Of a stretch of DNA of 64,000 nucleotides, positions 26,549 through 38,900 are shown piece after piece. A program made the position numbers and the translations under genes. Where the stretch lies: positions 2,967,394-3,031,393 of the forward strand of contig JAYKAV010002932.1 of NCBI GenBank assembly GCA_035582835.1. Direction: 5' to 3'. The notes under the pieces were generated by a model, which ran no database searches, was not told where the DNA came from, and saw only the letters and a list, made by a program, of their open reading frames with translations. Numbering within the stretch: position 1 is the first letter of the stretch; each line of letters opens with the position of its first letter. The DNA comes from Phoebastria nigripes (lineage: Eukaryota > Chordata > Aves > Procellariiformes > Diomedeidae).

Positions 26549-28315
26549 ATGTCCTCCTCATGCTACAGTAATCATGGATATTCTTAATAGAATTGCATGG
26601 GGGAACTTAATTAACCTTTTCTTCTTCCTTTTTATTTAAAGGAAATTTGAAAAAAATCAATGGCATGGTTTCTAATTTAATGCATGNACCCCACAATGTC
26701 TATTAGAGGCTCTTCACATGAGTAAGTCAGGTGAGACAGAACTGCTCATCTTTAGCTAACAATTCATTTTCTTTCAGCTGAAATGTTCACCTGACATTCT
26801 AACTGGGGAAGAGTAAGAGTCCTAAGTATATGCGTTAATAAATATATATTCTTCATGAATTTATATAATCTCATAACTGCAGTCATTAAAACATATTGGA
26901 TGGTTATGCAAATAACTGAAGGAATTTCAAATCATACCTACCACTTGTGAGTCTCATTTTTTGACCTGCTTTTCTTTCTTTTGTTTTGTAAATAATGATT
27001 AAAAATGCTTGTGATACTTTTTCTCTAGCTATTGAGTGGTCAAGAGATGCACAGTGTTCTGGAGCAGATGAATTCGTTACTGAAATGGAAATGAGCAAGA
27101 CAGTAAAGGTTATAATTTACAATTTTAGTTGTAAATCCATTTCCAGAAGTCCGACAAAGAGCAATTTTGACAGTATTTCCTTTAGAAGTAGAGGAAGGGG
27201 GAGGTGTTACAAAAGTAGGTGATACTAAATGTAAATGCAATTCATGCCGTATTTCTGTAAGCTATTCTTTTATCTTTCTCTGGATGAAGTCAGTTTAAGT
27301 ATTCTTAGTTTATTATATTTCTAAATGAGTTTTACTCCCAATAGTGGTTAATTATTGCTGTAACTTCCTCTCATATTAGTATTTAAGTTCTACACACAAA
27401 AAGAAGATTCTTAGCTCATCCTGAATAAAGTCTGTCTTTATAGATTTAAAAACCCCTGTGATTTCCTCACATTCCTGAGGTACGATATATAGAGTGTAGG
27501 CTTGGTTGTCAAACTGAATGACCGAACCTTTTTTTCCTTAAAAAGCGGTAAATGCAGTAAGAGTATAAAGTAGAATGAAAATTCCATACCTATAAAAGAA
27601 CAAAAAAGAACCATGAAATGGTTTCTTTTCAGTATTTTTTAGATTACAAGTGCTCTCTATAACAGCATTGAAGCTAAATGTGTTTGGATGTCCCTAAATC
27701 GCTGAAGAAAATAAAAATCTGTTTAGCTGAGATTTTATACAAGTTAGGGAGACAAGCTTAGGTTTAGAAGCAGGTTTCAAAAAAATAACTGAAAAATATT
27801 TTCTCTCCCCCCCCCCCCCCCTTTCCAGTTTTGGTCCACTAACCTACATAGGTGGTTGACTTGTAAGGATTGGTGGGGCTTTCTTTTGCAGTAGAGGTTT
27901 GAAGTACAATGAAAAAAATGGAAAAATAATTCCTTAAGTTTCATGAAAGGCTGGCTTTGGTATATCAGAAACTGGCGTTATTCCCACAGAGGGTGGTGGC
28001 TGATAAGCTGACTGTGTGACGGACATCTGGCAATAGTATTCTTTTGTTAGTTTTTCTTAAGTTATGTTCCTTTATTCTTTCAATTGGCAGGAAATAATAA
28101 AGCAGACTTCAGTTGTAGTTCAAGGAATCTGGTGAGCATTACAGCTTACAGTTACTAATATGTGAAACAAAGTGTGTCTAGAGAGACTTCAATTATGTTA
28201 CGCAGGTTCAGGGTAAATGGTGGAAAGGACACCGTAATGCAGAAAGGAATAAAAATCCTAAGAACTAATGGATGATGCAGTAATCGTGATTGCACAAAAA
28301 AGAAATATAAAAATA

Positions 28316-28339
28316 ATATTTATTTATTTATTTATTTAC
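28316..28339. repeat. (TTTA)n microsatellite
   Basis: Short perfect run of TTTA/ATTT units in AT-rich intron. A run of 22 T lies nearby at 28911-28932. Confidence 0.85.
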
Positions 28340-30142
28340 ATTGTTATGCTATTATACTGTATACTATATATATGTGAAGAGAATGTGCAAGAGAGGAATA
28401 TGGGAATCTTAGGTATACAAGTGAGATTTAAGGGGAAAATAGTGTAACTATGTAAATCAATGCACAATGAGGAAAGTGATTATGCTGGAGTGCCTTCCTG
28501 TAGCATATTAATCCTTCTGCTCTGAAGAGTGTCTTGTTTATTTGGGTTATGGCCATTAGATGCTAGATGTTGTAGAACAGTGATGGGAAAAGATGACGTA
28601 CAGTTGTCATTTGCCGGCAGTGTGTTTACATAATGTTTATTCTACTGCAATTTCAAGCAAAGGTGTGAAGGCTTGCATTTTTCTGTGTCTAAGAGTTTGT
28701 TTCTCTTTTGCACAAAGTNATTGAAAACATGGTTTTCAGTTTGTATACCTCAGAAAGTATCTGGCACNCTTAGTACATCTGTAATATTCTTGCAAGATCA
28801 TTGTGAAGATTAACAAGCTGTACAACTTTTGACTGCTTCTTAGTATTGTGAGGATTTTCATGAAGCACTAAGCACGACAGCGAAGAGGAAAAAGGGATGT
28901 CCTGATCTGATTTTTTTTTTTTTTTTTTTTTTAAATAAATAATTTTTTAGAATGCAATGCATGCAAGACCCCCTAACAGATGTAGGTGAAGAGTGTTGTG
29001 GAAGCTATGTGTTCCAAGACAGTTAAGCACTTCTGTGAAATAACATATGTTTGGCATATATGATGGAGGAAGGAATGAAAAGCCATGTCTTTACAAATGC
29101 ATAAATATATGTAGCATGAAGACAAATAGGAATTAACTGAATAATAGCCCCACCTGTACTTAGAAAAGGATATACAGAATATTGTAAGAGGTAATCCTGG
29201 CATATTTCAGAAAGATCATATTCCCACTTGGGGTAATGGAGAGAACTTTTTTTGAGGGGGGAGCTTTTGAGCTGAATAGTTGCCTTTCTAGAGAGTTTCT
29301 TGCATCTTTTGAAGTAATTGATGTCAGATGCTGGATCAGGATAACCATTTGCATGATTACATTTGTGAAGCCTGGTATCTGAAACAATACTTTTTCAGAA
29401 GAAATAGTGTGTGCACAGAATGCAAGATTGGCCCAGATAATTGCAATGAGCAACTTGGAGCTGTCGCTGGTATTTTTATTGTGTGGGTTGTTCCATATAA
29501 GTAACAACTAAGCTGATTTTTTATCTCACTTGTTTAGACTAAAGTTGTGTTTGAAAATTAACTCCAAATCTTATCATTATTGTATTACATTATTAACACA
29601 TCAATAACATCAATAGCAAGTATTTTATTCAGTTAGTAAATTAGTTTTTGCTGAGGTGATGTGGCTTAGAGACTACATGTTGTATTCTTTTTCTTCATAT
29701 GTGCCCGCAACAGATTTGTGAACCAAGTCAGGTAAATTTGAGCAGCATTCTCAATGCTGTGAGGCTGGACAGGTGCAAATGAAGAATAATCAAAAGAAAG
29801 TGGATTTACATCATTGAATTGGAGGGTATAAATTTGGTCTGCAGATACTTTATTGTTGATGACAGTATTCAAAATGAAAGAATCCACTTAATGCAGTACT
29901 GTTAAATTAAAAACAAAAGCATATTGATTAAAGTGAGCAACTATGAGTCAGAAAAGGAGAACCAGTCTGTTATGGAAAAATAAAATGCATTTATGTACAT
30001 AATTTGCAGAGCACAAGAACACTAATTTCTGTCAAGCAGGAAATTTTTGCCCATCCAAATAAAGATTTTTCCCACTCCCTTTTTAGATCTTCTTCCTTTA
30101 CATGTTGTTTTCTTATGATGTTCTGGCATCAGCCTTTATGAA

Positions 30143-30465
30143 TTGATCCTTGTCAGGACCTTGAGGGCACTACTAGGCCTTGCTGGCCCTGCTCAGCCTC
30201 CCCTGGGCTTCCCAGGACACTCCCACCCATGGCCCAGGAGCTCCATTTCAGTCCAGCCCAGGGCCCCCGGCTCCTGCCCCAGTGACAGTGCAGGAGCACT
30301 GGTCTGCGTCTCAGCGTCAGCCCTGCCCTGCCTGGCCATGGGACCTGCTGGACTGGACTCTGACCTGCTGGTTGATCTGCCCCGTCACTGCGTACCTGCC
30401 TGCTGATCACTGGGCTGTGTCCAAGCCTGATTATCATCACTGGACCTGATCTTGATTTGCTGACA
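30143..30465. other. GC-rich block, unclassified (candidate repeat)
   Basis: About 320 bases of strongly GC-rich sequence, with many cctg, ccca and ctgg words, stand out against AT-rich intron on the left. It abuts the 3' end of the antisense CR1 fragment on the right. ORFs of 87-95 codons exist on both strands but show only Pro/Ser/Leu/Trp composition from base bias and no known domain. Internal phrases such as 'acctgctggactggac' and 'tggacctgatcttgatttgc' suggest weak internal repetition. It may be a further part of the same insertion or a separate repeat; I do not recognise the family. Confidence 0.5.
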
Positions 30466-31100
30466 AATCAAGCAGGATCAACTAGAGTAGGTTGCTCAGG
30501 ACTGTGTCCGGTCAGGTGTTGAATACCTCTAAGGATGGAGCTCCACAAGCTCTCTGGGAAATTTGTTCTAGTGTTAAATCACTCTCACAGGAAATTTTTT
30601 TCCCAGCAGCTAAACAGAATGTCCTGTACTTCAGCTTTTGCGCATTGCCTCTTGTCTTGTCACTGGGCACCATTGACAAGAGTCTAGCTCCTTCCTCTTT
30701 ACTCCCTCCCATCAGGTATTTATGCACATTGATAAGACCCCTCCAAGTCTTCTCTTTTCCAGGCTGAACAGTCCCAGCTCTCTCATTCTCTCCTTGTTTG
30801 TCAGATACTCCANTCCCTCGCACATTGCTGACTCATATTCCATTTGTCTCCCAGGACTCCCATGTCCTTTTCTGCAGAGCTGCTTTTCAGCCAGTCACTC
30901 CCCTGTGCATGGGGTTNTTCTTCCCAAGCGCAGGACTTTGCACTTCCCTTTGTTGAACTTCATGAGGTTCCTGTTGGCCTATTTCTGTAGCCTGTTGAGG
31001 TCCCTCTGCATGGCAGCACAGCCCTCTGGTGTATCAGTCACTCTACCCAGTTTTGTTTCATCTGCAAACGACATTACTAGACTGAGTCCCATTTCTGAGA
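30466..31100 (-). mobile_element. CR1 LINE fragment, 3' UTR to ORF2 end (antisense, old)
   Basis: Compared within the window, this stretch follows the CR1 copy at 6200-6830 closely. Shared phrases include 'ttgttgaacttcatgaggtt' (30950 here, 6680 there), then 'gaggtccctctgcatggca' against 'aaggtccctctggatggca', and 'tctccaggctgaa'-type text near 30755 and 6280. It extends further into the 3' UTR ('ggttgctcaggac', 'ctctaaggatgga', 'agctctctgggaaatttgtt') than the first copy does. Divergence is greater, with several small deletions and N's. Its orientation is antisense to RBFOX1. No coding function remains. Confidence 0.88.
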
Positions 31101-31708
31101 ATTCAAGAAGAGATGAAACTCTGTCATAATGGCTGAGGGAGCATGGCTGTAACATCCTGTACTGGTTCCTGAAGTGTACTACAGATAGCAAAACTGTTTG
31201 AGACTATTATGGCTAATGGCTTCTCTGTGCAGATATTAGATGAAAATAGGTATATCTTGACTGAGGAATTTCTGGTTGCTGTGCTTGAGGATGAACAAGG
31301 GAAGAGGTCCGTTGGCAAGCACATTGTGAGAAATAGGGAAAGATAGGAAATAGCTTTAAACTCTCAGTGCCACCTCTCCTCATTCAAGGGTTGCTATTAG
31401 AGAATGTTTTCTTTGCCCTCTTTCCTGAGAACTACTCTTTTCCGGGAAAGGAAAACCTGATTTCAAGGGATCTGAGTTCTGTTTCCACTTCTTCAGTAGA
31501 TGTTTCCTTAAACTTGAGTATCAGTAATCAAAGTTATTGCCCAATTCTGCAGTAAAAGCTGCATTGGTGAAGCTCTGTAACAAGCAGCATTCATATGATC
31601 AAGCAGAATTCACCATAAGATTAGCATTCACAGCTAGATTTGAATTGGTGATTTAAACCCTTTACAAATTCATTGAACCATCCAGTAGTCTTTAGATTTC
31701 TCTCTCTC

Positions 31709-31730
31709 TTTTTTTTTTTTTTTTTTTTTT
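31709..31730. repeat. Poly-T run (22 T) with TC lead
   Basis: A (TC)n stretch passes into 22 T. Comparable sense-strand T runs of 20 or more are at 28911-28932, 45629-45649 and 51745-51764. Confidence 0.85.
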
Positions 31731-34700
31731 AAAGTGGGAGAGGGGAAGGAAGAAGGGATATTTTCTAAAACTTTAAATTGTCTTCCACATTAATGAAGGA
31801 AAGGTGTTGGATGAGCTTGAAGAGAAGGGTGAAGAAGTCTGCTTCTGGTTTACGTAAAGCATAATGTTCCATGACGTGGACTTCTCTGACTTTGCTTGGG
31901 CAAGCGGAAAACTTTGGGCATGTTCCATTGACTGTGCTAGTTCATCTAGTGTTCTATAGAAAGGATAGTGTCAGAACACAGCAGGCACAGACATGCTTTT
32001 CCATTCAAAACATTGTATCTCTTTGGGAATGCTGTTTGCATTTGGTTGCGACATGCTAAGATATGAGAGTACCAAACATAACCAATAAGAAAAACAAATC
32101 CAGCTATTTTTTCATGGAATGGCAGTAAACTAAGTTTGAAAAATTACTATCCTGTGTAGCAGCTGAACTGCTGTTTGTTGAGTTGGTGTATACCTCAGTG
32201 TAAAAAGAGCAATGTAATTTAGAAAGTGTCTTTTTGTGACACGGAGAACTCTCAAATTCTTCTGTGTTTCAGAGGATTCAAGAATTGACTCCTTGGGCTA
32301 AGACATGCAAGTGAGCAAATGGAAAGTCACAGCAGGAATTCAGGAATAGGTGAGGGGTCAAACAGTGAAAAACCTTTTATCATGCTGTCACGTTTTCTTT
32401 CTTTTCATAAGCTTGCACTGTAGCAATCAACCATTCTCTCTCAGCATGAAACTCTGCTCTCACAAGTTCACTCAGCAGTTGGTTGTGTCAACACAACTCT
32501 TACAAAAAGGGACTTTACATGCATGATGTGAGTCTAGTTCAGGGGGGGAATTCCAGAAACTAGAATACATTGATTCCAGCTGAGGGTAAACATTGCTTTC
32601 TAAACAACTCTTTGTAGCCAAACCTGCAAATGTTCCATCTAAAGACATTTCTTCCCTTTCTTTTAAGGAAAGTAATGTCCTTTGAAGCTGTGTAGCATAG
32701 TATTTCATTAATGATTTTTCATTTGGACAAATATTGTTAAATGTCACAGCATTGTATGAGGTAGTCACAGACTTTAAAAGATATTTTCATCTAGATAGAG
32801 CCTGTTGCCAGAACAAAAATTTAATAAGCTTTATTGCAGCTTTGCAACCTTTTATAATGTTGACTTATGAGGGATAATACTGGCAAGAATTTTTAAGCTA
32901 ATTTGAACATTTAAGAAAAGAATCTCATTCTGTTTTATAACAGTGATGTTTGTGCATGAATGAATGACCACAGGTAAAAGTACAGTCGCCTTCCTGTGTA
33001 TTGAGTTACGTTGTTTTGTGAATAATTTCTTCATATATTAAGGTAATAACTGAGTTGGATAGGAGAACTTATTTAGGGAGAACGAGTGGATCTCCAGTAA
33101 CCAAGTTACTGCCACAAGCTTTGCATCAGTCGGAAAGTCTTGGTCTCAAGAGAGTTGTGTCCTGATTTATTGCCAGTATGTGATTGCCTTTCAAAGTGTA
33201 ACTTAGAAGGAGGTGTTATCAGGTATATTTACCTGTAAGCTTTACAAAACATTTCTCTATTTCTTCATCTATTTTACCCCTCTTCACTTAAACTTTGTTA
33301 CTTAGTGGTACACATTTTTAGATGGCAGATCTGTATTTTTGGATATTTAGAACATATCATATCCATTCCCCATTAATACTTCCAGAGGAAGCATTTCAAC
33401 TCCCGTTTTATATATCTATATAACTTTTTTATCTATATAACTCCGAATNCCTGAAGTCCTTCTCTGTGGTCGGGGTAAGTGGCAGTTTCCAAACTGGTTT
33501 AGGGTGACGTAAGGCTGTGCTGCCATAGAAAGGAATAGGCCTGTCCTCCAGCTTTCTCTTACCCGACATCATCTACATATTTATGTCTCTTTCTTCAGTT
33601 GTGAATTGGATCAGCTCACAAACTCATTTTATGAAGTGTAAGTTTCCAGTTGGATCAATGGGTCCGAACTAACACTCATCTGTACAAGCGCTGGAGTAGA
33701 CACAAGGCGGGGTGGAAGGAACCTGAGTCCCCAGGTGGCATGCAAGGCCGGACTTTGTGTCAGGTGTGTCGTGGCGGCTTTAGTTGATTGTGAAACCACA
33801 CTCTTAGCATTATGTTTCTTTTTAGGCACGTAAGAGGAAACAAGCTCCATCGTGAGAGAAATAAGAGAGATGAATTTAGGATGTAAATGTGTTGCGTAAT
33901 TTGTGGGCAAAAATGACATGAGCAAGTAATTTTTTAGTGCTGAGGATACTGATAGCTTTTTGTTCTTGTAATACTTTGAGGGATTTATCAAACAAGCTTG
34001 TGCAGTGTGAAGCTAGAGCTCCCATTCAAATGATAAAAAACCTTTAATCAACTCTAATCAAGATTTCTATATTTATTTTCATGGTATTTTTTTGATATGT
34101 TTTCATTTGTTGCCTGCCTTGATTTTACATGAGTCTTTCAAGTATTGAAACAAAGTTGTTTTTAAACACTTCATTCCTGCTATTGAAGTCCTTTGAAAGA
34201 GCAACAAGAATTACATCAAAAATAATAGTCTTCTGACTAATAGGTTGAAGAGGAATAACAAATTTAATTGAATATTTCTTTGTGTCTGTGTATCACTGCT
34301 TAAGATATTTCATTTGGATTAAATTAATGCTTTTGTCCTTTGACCAGTAAAATGCTTCCTATCGTGTCCGCTTAAATTTTTTTTAAGGATAAACCCAAGG
34401 AATTTATTTTTAAAATATCCTGTGAAAATATCACAATAATTTAGTTTTTGTAGATGTAGAATGAACTTCTAAAAATGTGCATAGAGTGTATGCATTTCCT
34501 TCTTGGCTCATGGAGCCAGGATGCAGCTGATTAGAGAACGGTTTTAATTGTTGTTGTTGTGATATTCATGGATGGGATCAGTAGGTGGTCAGAAATAGTT
34601 ATTGAATCGATGCAAACAATAAATAATTCATTAAGGCAACCTACTATAATTCCTTCTCCCATTTCAAGTTATTGATATGCTCCTGTCAATTGGATGTCCT

Positions 34701-35544
34701 TAACTGAACTTGGCAACTGCTTAGTTACTCAAAACTCTATTAAAACCTATCATGAATATTCTTGTAAAAATCATATCTGCTCTTTGTATCAGCAAATTTT
34801 GCCTAAGTTTTGAGACAACACATTCAGAATCCTAAACATTTATGGTTTCTGGTGATTCCACTCCAAACATGATAGATATGCTATCCCCTGATATCCTGCT
34901 GACTATTTTAGAAGAAAAATGATGAGCCAGCAATGGTGACATAAAGCACTATGTAAGGGCTATATTCCATATTGTTAAGGAAGATAGATTGGGGAAATAA
35001 TTAATGTGGCCAAGTAATTAATAATTCTTTGGTTGCTCTGCAGTACCAGAAGCTTAAGAAACCTATCTCATTGCTCCTATCTGTCCTCAAAATCAATGAT
35101 CTCTTATTTAGGCTGCTAGCTTAATATGCATAAGCTATCACAATAATAGCAGTACTTTCCTGTAGCCTGTGGTATCAGCATCCAGAATGCATCCATCTAG
35201 AAATGAAAGAAATAATCAGTACTGCTTTAAAGTCTTCAACCTGGAACAATACCCAGTACGCTGAAGCCCCAAAGCATGTTCAATAGCAGGAACTACAGAA
35301 ACTGCTGAAGCAAAGCACAAAATTATTCAGGTGATTCTTCATTTGCCTGTAAATTGGATCAAGGGATTTTACTGGGGTATGCTTGTGTATTGCAGTATAT
35401 CTAAAACAAATGTCCCAGTCAGAGTCAACCACCTTACATTGTCTTCCTGGTAGTAAATTGTATTCATCTGACTGATCAAGGACCTCTGACATAAAATATT
35501 CTAGAGGGGAGGTGGTTGTCTCTTCTCACTTAAAAAAGATGCAT

Positions 35545-35925
35545 TGACACGCCGCCTCCTGACACCCTGCCCCTTGACCAGTATCGGCAGTGTAGACAGG
35601 CTGCCAACACCCTGCCTCTGACTGACATCAGCAGCGCAGGCAGGTATTCATGCAAGGTACGATTCCCTCAAATCACACTGCTGCTGGTGGAGTCGAGGGG
35701 TGGCATGACTCTTGCCCACATTCAAAAGGCATTTGCCCGATTGGCTGTTGCTGCCAGATGACCCGGACACCAAGTGTCCCTTGCAGCCCACCGGAGCCAT
35801 GGCATCGCTTATGATCCAGTGTTTGCTATTGGTGATTGGGTGAGTTGCCATACGGGCACGTCGTTGATCGCCTTTCCTACTGCTTCAATAAAGCTTTGTT
35901 GTCAGACTCCATTACTGCTCAGACC
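35545..35925 (+). mobile_element. LTR-like block with polyadenylation signal (tentative)
   Basis: This is a block of moderate to high GC in AT-rich intron. It starts with two imperfect copies of a roughly 45-base unit (about 35561-35600 and 35606-35645, each with 'acaccctgcc' and 'ggcag...acagg'-type text). It ends with 'ttcaataaagctttgttgtc' containing AATAAA at 35887-35892. AATAAA placed near the end of a GC-rich block of 300-400 bases is a usual LTR R-region layout, so a solo LTR of an avian endogenous retrovirus is plausible. I find no convincing TG...CA ends, target duplication or internal retroviral coding nearby. A processed transcript end is the main alternative. Confidence 0.35.
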
Positions 35926-38900
35926 ATGTGCACTTGTACTGAATGTAGTATGAGACATGAACTGGAATTCTGTAGGGGCTATTCTGGTGCCCTGTGTCTG
36001 GGAGAAAAGAAAGGTGAACTTCCTTGTCTGATACGAAACTTATTTAAGGCAAATTCTTTCGTTAGGTGGTTAGAATTTTGGACTAGCTCATACAGAAGAG
36101 CAGCCACTTTTTCTTGCCTTTGTTTCTAAATGCCATTCTACATGAAGCAGTTGCTTTCTTGTGAAGCACAATGTTATGAATAAATCTGTTCTGCCCATAC
36201 AGAATAATCAGGCTTGCTAGTCTGTCCAGCTTCATCACTTGGGTCACAAAAACGCCATACAGCTTGCAAGCTAAGTGTATGTGTCCCACATTTCGTCTCA
36301 ACTTTGAAAGATGTATATTATTAATAAGAATAATAGGCGCAAGTGAACATCTAACATACTTTTGCCAGTAGGGGAACGGAAGGGAGGACTGCTTTTACGC
36401 TCTAATAGACTGGACAGTAGCCAGTGTGATAGCTCAGTGCTTTAGAGACAGGAGAAGATGGCCTCGCAAAACAGGGACTTGGCTGCTCTGTATGTTTCTT
36501 TTCAGAACTGTCATAGGGTATGGTGACAAAGTAATTGCTTTGGTTTGTTTTCATTTGGTGCTTTGGATAATAAAATGTTTTTTGTAAAGGATATGAAGAC
36601 AGGAACATTGTATCTTTTGTAATCTGGGAAATTGAGTGAAATTAATGGGAATGGTGAAATTATTTTGTCAAGTGGGTATAATATTGGGGTGAAGTGCTGA
36701 CCCAGCTGAAATAAAAAGGAATTTTACCACTGAAAACAAGAGGGTCAGGGTTTCCCCTGCAGGGTTTAAGTCTCAGTATCTCTGAAACCAAGCATTCCTA
36801 GAGTACGAAATATTCACGGTTACACTAGAAATTTAGCAACATTATCAAATGCAGTCATGGTTATACTATTACATTTCTTCGTGCATAATGGCTAGTGCCA
36901 CATCTATTGTGCACTTTGCACTAGGTCAGCACAAAGAACAGTGCACATTGTCTTCAGAAATGGATTCTTAAGGGGATAAATTGATGTNGCATGAGCTGCA
37001 CGCCTTGCAGTATGAGGTACTTAAAATATTTTAATCTTTAGAACTAATTTGAAAAAATAATCTCACCTTGTAATATCCTGAAAGCAACGAGACTTCATTA
37101 TTGATCTTTACTCATGAGAAGAGGATAACAGAGATGCAGTTGACAAGAAAAGTCACTGATACTTCTGGTAATGTTTGTCACAGTTGTAAAAAAGCACAAT
37201 GATAGAATTTTTTTCATGTGTACACCTTTGTGTAAACATTTAAGTACAAACAGATGTATCTGCATAGATAACTCCTTTTCCTCTATGTTGTTATGCTTCT
37301 GGGAAGCACATTGCAGGGCTGGGACTTTTCAGAATATAAATTTATCAAAACCAGTATGATTAATTAATCAGTCAATCTACTTAAGAAAACAGGAAAGATA
37401 CAAGCCCATCGCATTTGTCAGTACACTGTTCGTAGTATTTGGGAAACAGTATTTGGGAAACAGTATTTTCAGAAAGTCCCAAACTCAGTTTTAAATTATT
37501 CTCTTTGCTCACTTTTTAATGGAAAAGTAACTTTTCAGAATCTAGACCCTTTTAAAATGGAAAATGTGCAATATTATCTAAGGAAAGTATGAAGTTGATT
37601 TACTATGCATGATTTTTTCAGTTCTTTGTACACATTCAGTATGGTTACATTTTTGCTCAGGACGCATATATATTTTTTCTGCTGAACTTTTCTCGATTGC
37701 TTTTTTATCAGGTTTACAAATCAAATCAAACAGGTATATTGCAGAGCTCTCTGATATTATTTTCTGCGCTTATAGCACAATGTATTGAATTATGCTTGCT
37801 CATGTACTGCTGCTGCTATTCTCTCCAGATTGAGAGAGAATGACTGTGGGGGCTGTAAATTCACTTGGCTTCCACCACCACTGGTTAAATCAAGAGCCCT
37901 GTTCAGGCTAGAGAAGAGACAGAGCAAGTGTTCATTACACAAATCAATTTGGTCAAAAGTACAGCACAGTGGGTACTCAACCATTGCTCACATAATATTG
38001 TCAACTTAATCAAATAATGCCTAGAAGACATTCACAAGCTCTTTTTCTCTGAGAAATAACTTGATTGGAGCAGCAGAAAAAAACAGGTGCTGTTTTGAGC
38101 ATTTTTTTTTTTTTTTAAATTTAATGAGCTTTTTTTTAAATTTAAAATTCTAAAGAGCTTTACCCTTATGCGGGTATGTATACATGAGAAACTCAGTGTA
38201 GCACTAAGTTTGCCGTTGAGTATATTTTAAAAAATAATCTATTGCTTTTCTTCTCTTTCTTTTCTTCCTTGTAAATATTTCACAGGTTATTCCTACTAGA
38301 ATTAGGCGGTTCTTCCTCTAGACTTGGTGTGGGTTTAAAAAATATGCAACCAATTTGTATTTGTTTACAGATTATAGAAGAATGATGAAGACTTGGTAAA
38401 GCTTTTTCAAGTTATTGTAATACAACATATTTTCAGTTTGTCCAGGAAGAGATAATAGGTTTAGTTCAATTTTAGGCATTCCTACTGCTTATGTTCCATT
38501 TACTCTTTAAAAGCTGAGATTGAGGACAGCGTTCTTTTTGTAGTGGCATGGCAAACAGCTATTCTGTGACAGCATTTCATTACATTTAAAACAGGGTTTG
38601 AGGGTGGAAGATTTTGCCTACACCACCNTTGTTTTGTAGAAAATGAAAGAGATTAGTCAATGAAAAAGTCTAGAGGGAAAGTGTAACACTCAGAATTCCA
38701 GTGTAAGAAACATTATAGGACCTCCTGTCTTCAGTAATAGACGGAAAGGGATACAGAAAAATTGTATTTGCTGGGAAGGAGAATGGAATTGTTTTTTCTA
38801 CCCAAATGGTGTACACAAGGCCCTCTCTGATTTCAGGTTCACTGAACACTCTGTTTTATTGCATGCGGTGGCTTTGCCACAAGTGCTAAGGATTGGAGAT

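Noticed and set aside
29210..29345. Possible sense-strand CR1 3' UTR relic ('cccacttggggtaatggaga' and 'gatgctggatcaggataacc')
   Set aside because: Only loose verbal resemblance to old CR1 tails, too diverged to claim without an alignment.
30143..30449. Overlapping Pro/Leu/Ser-rich ORFs on both strands
   Set aside because: High GC removes stops by chance; no start context, splice sites or known domain.
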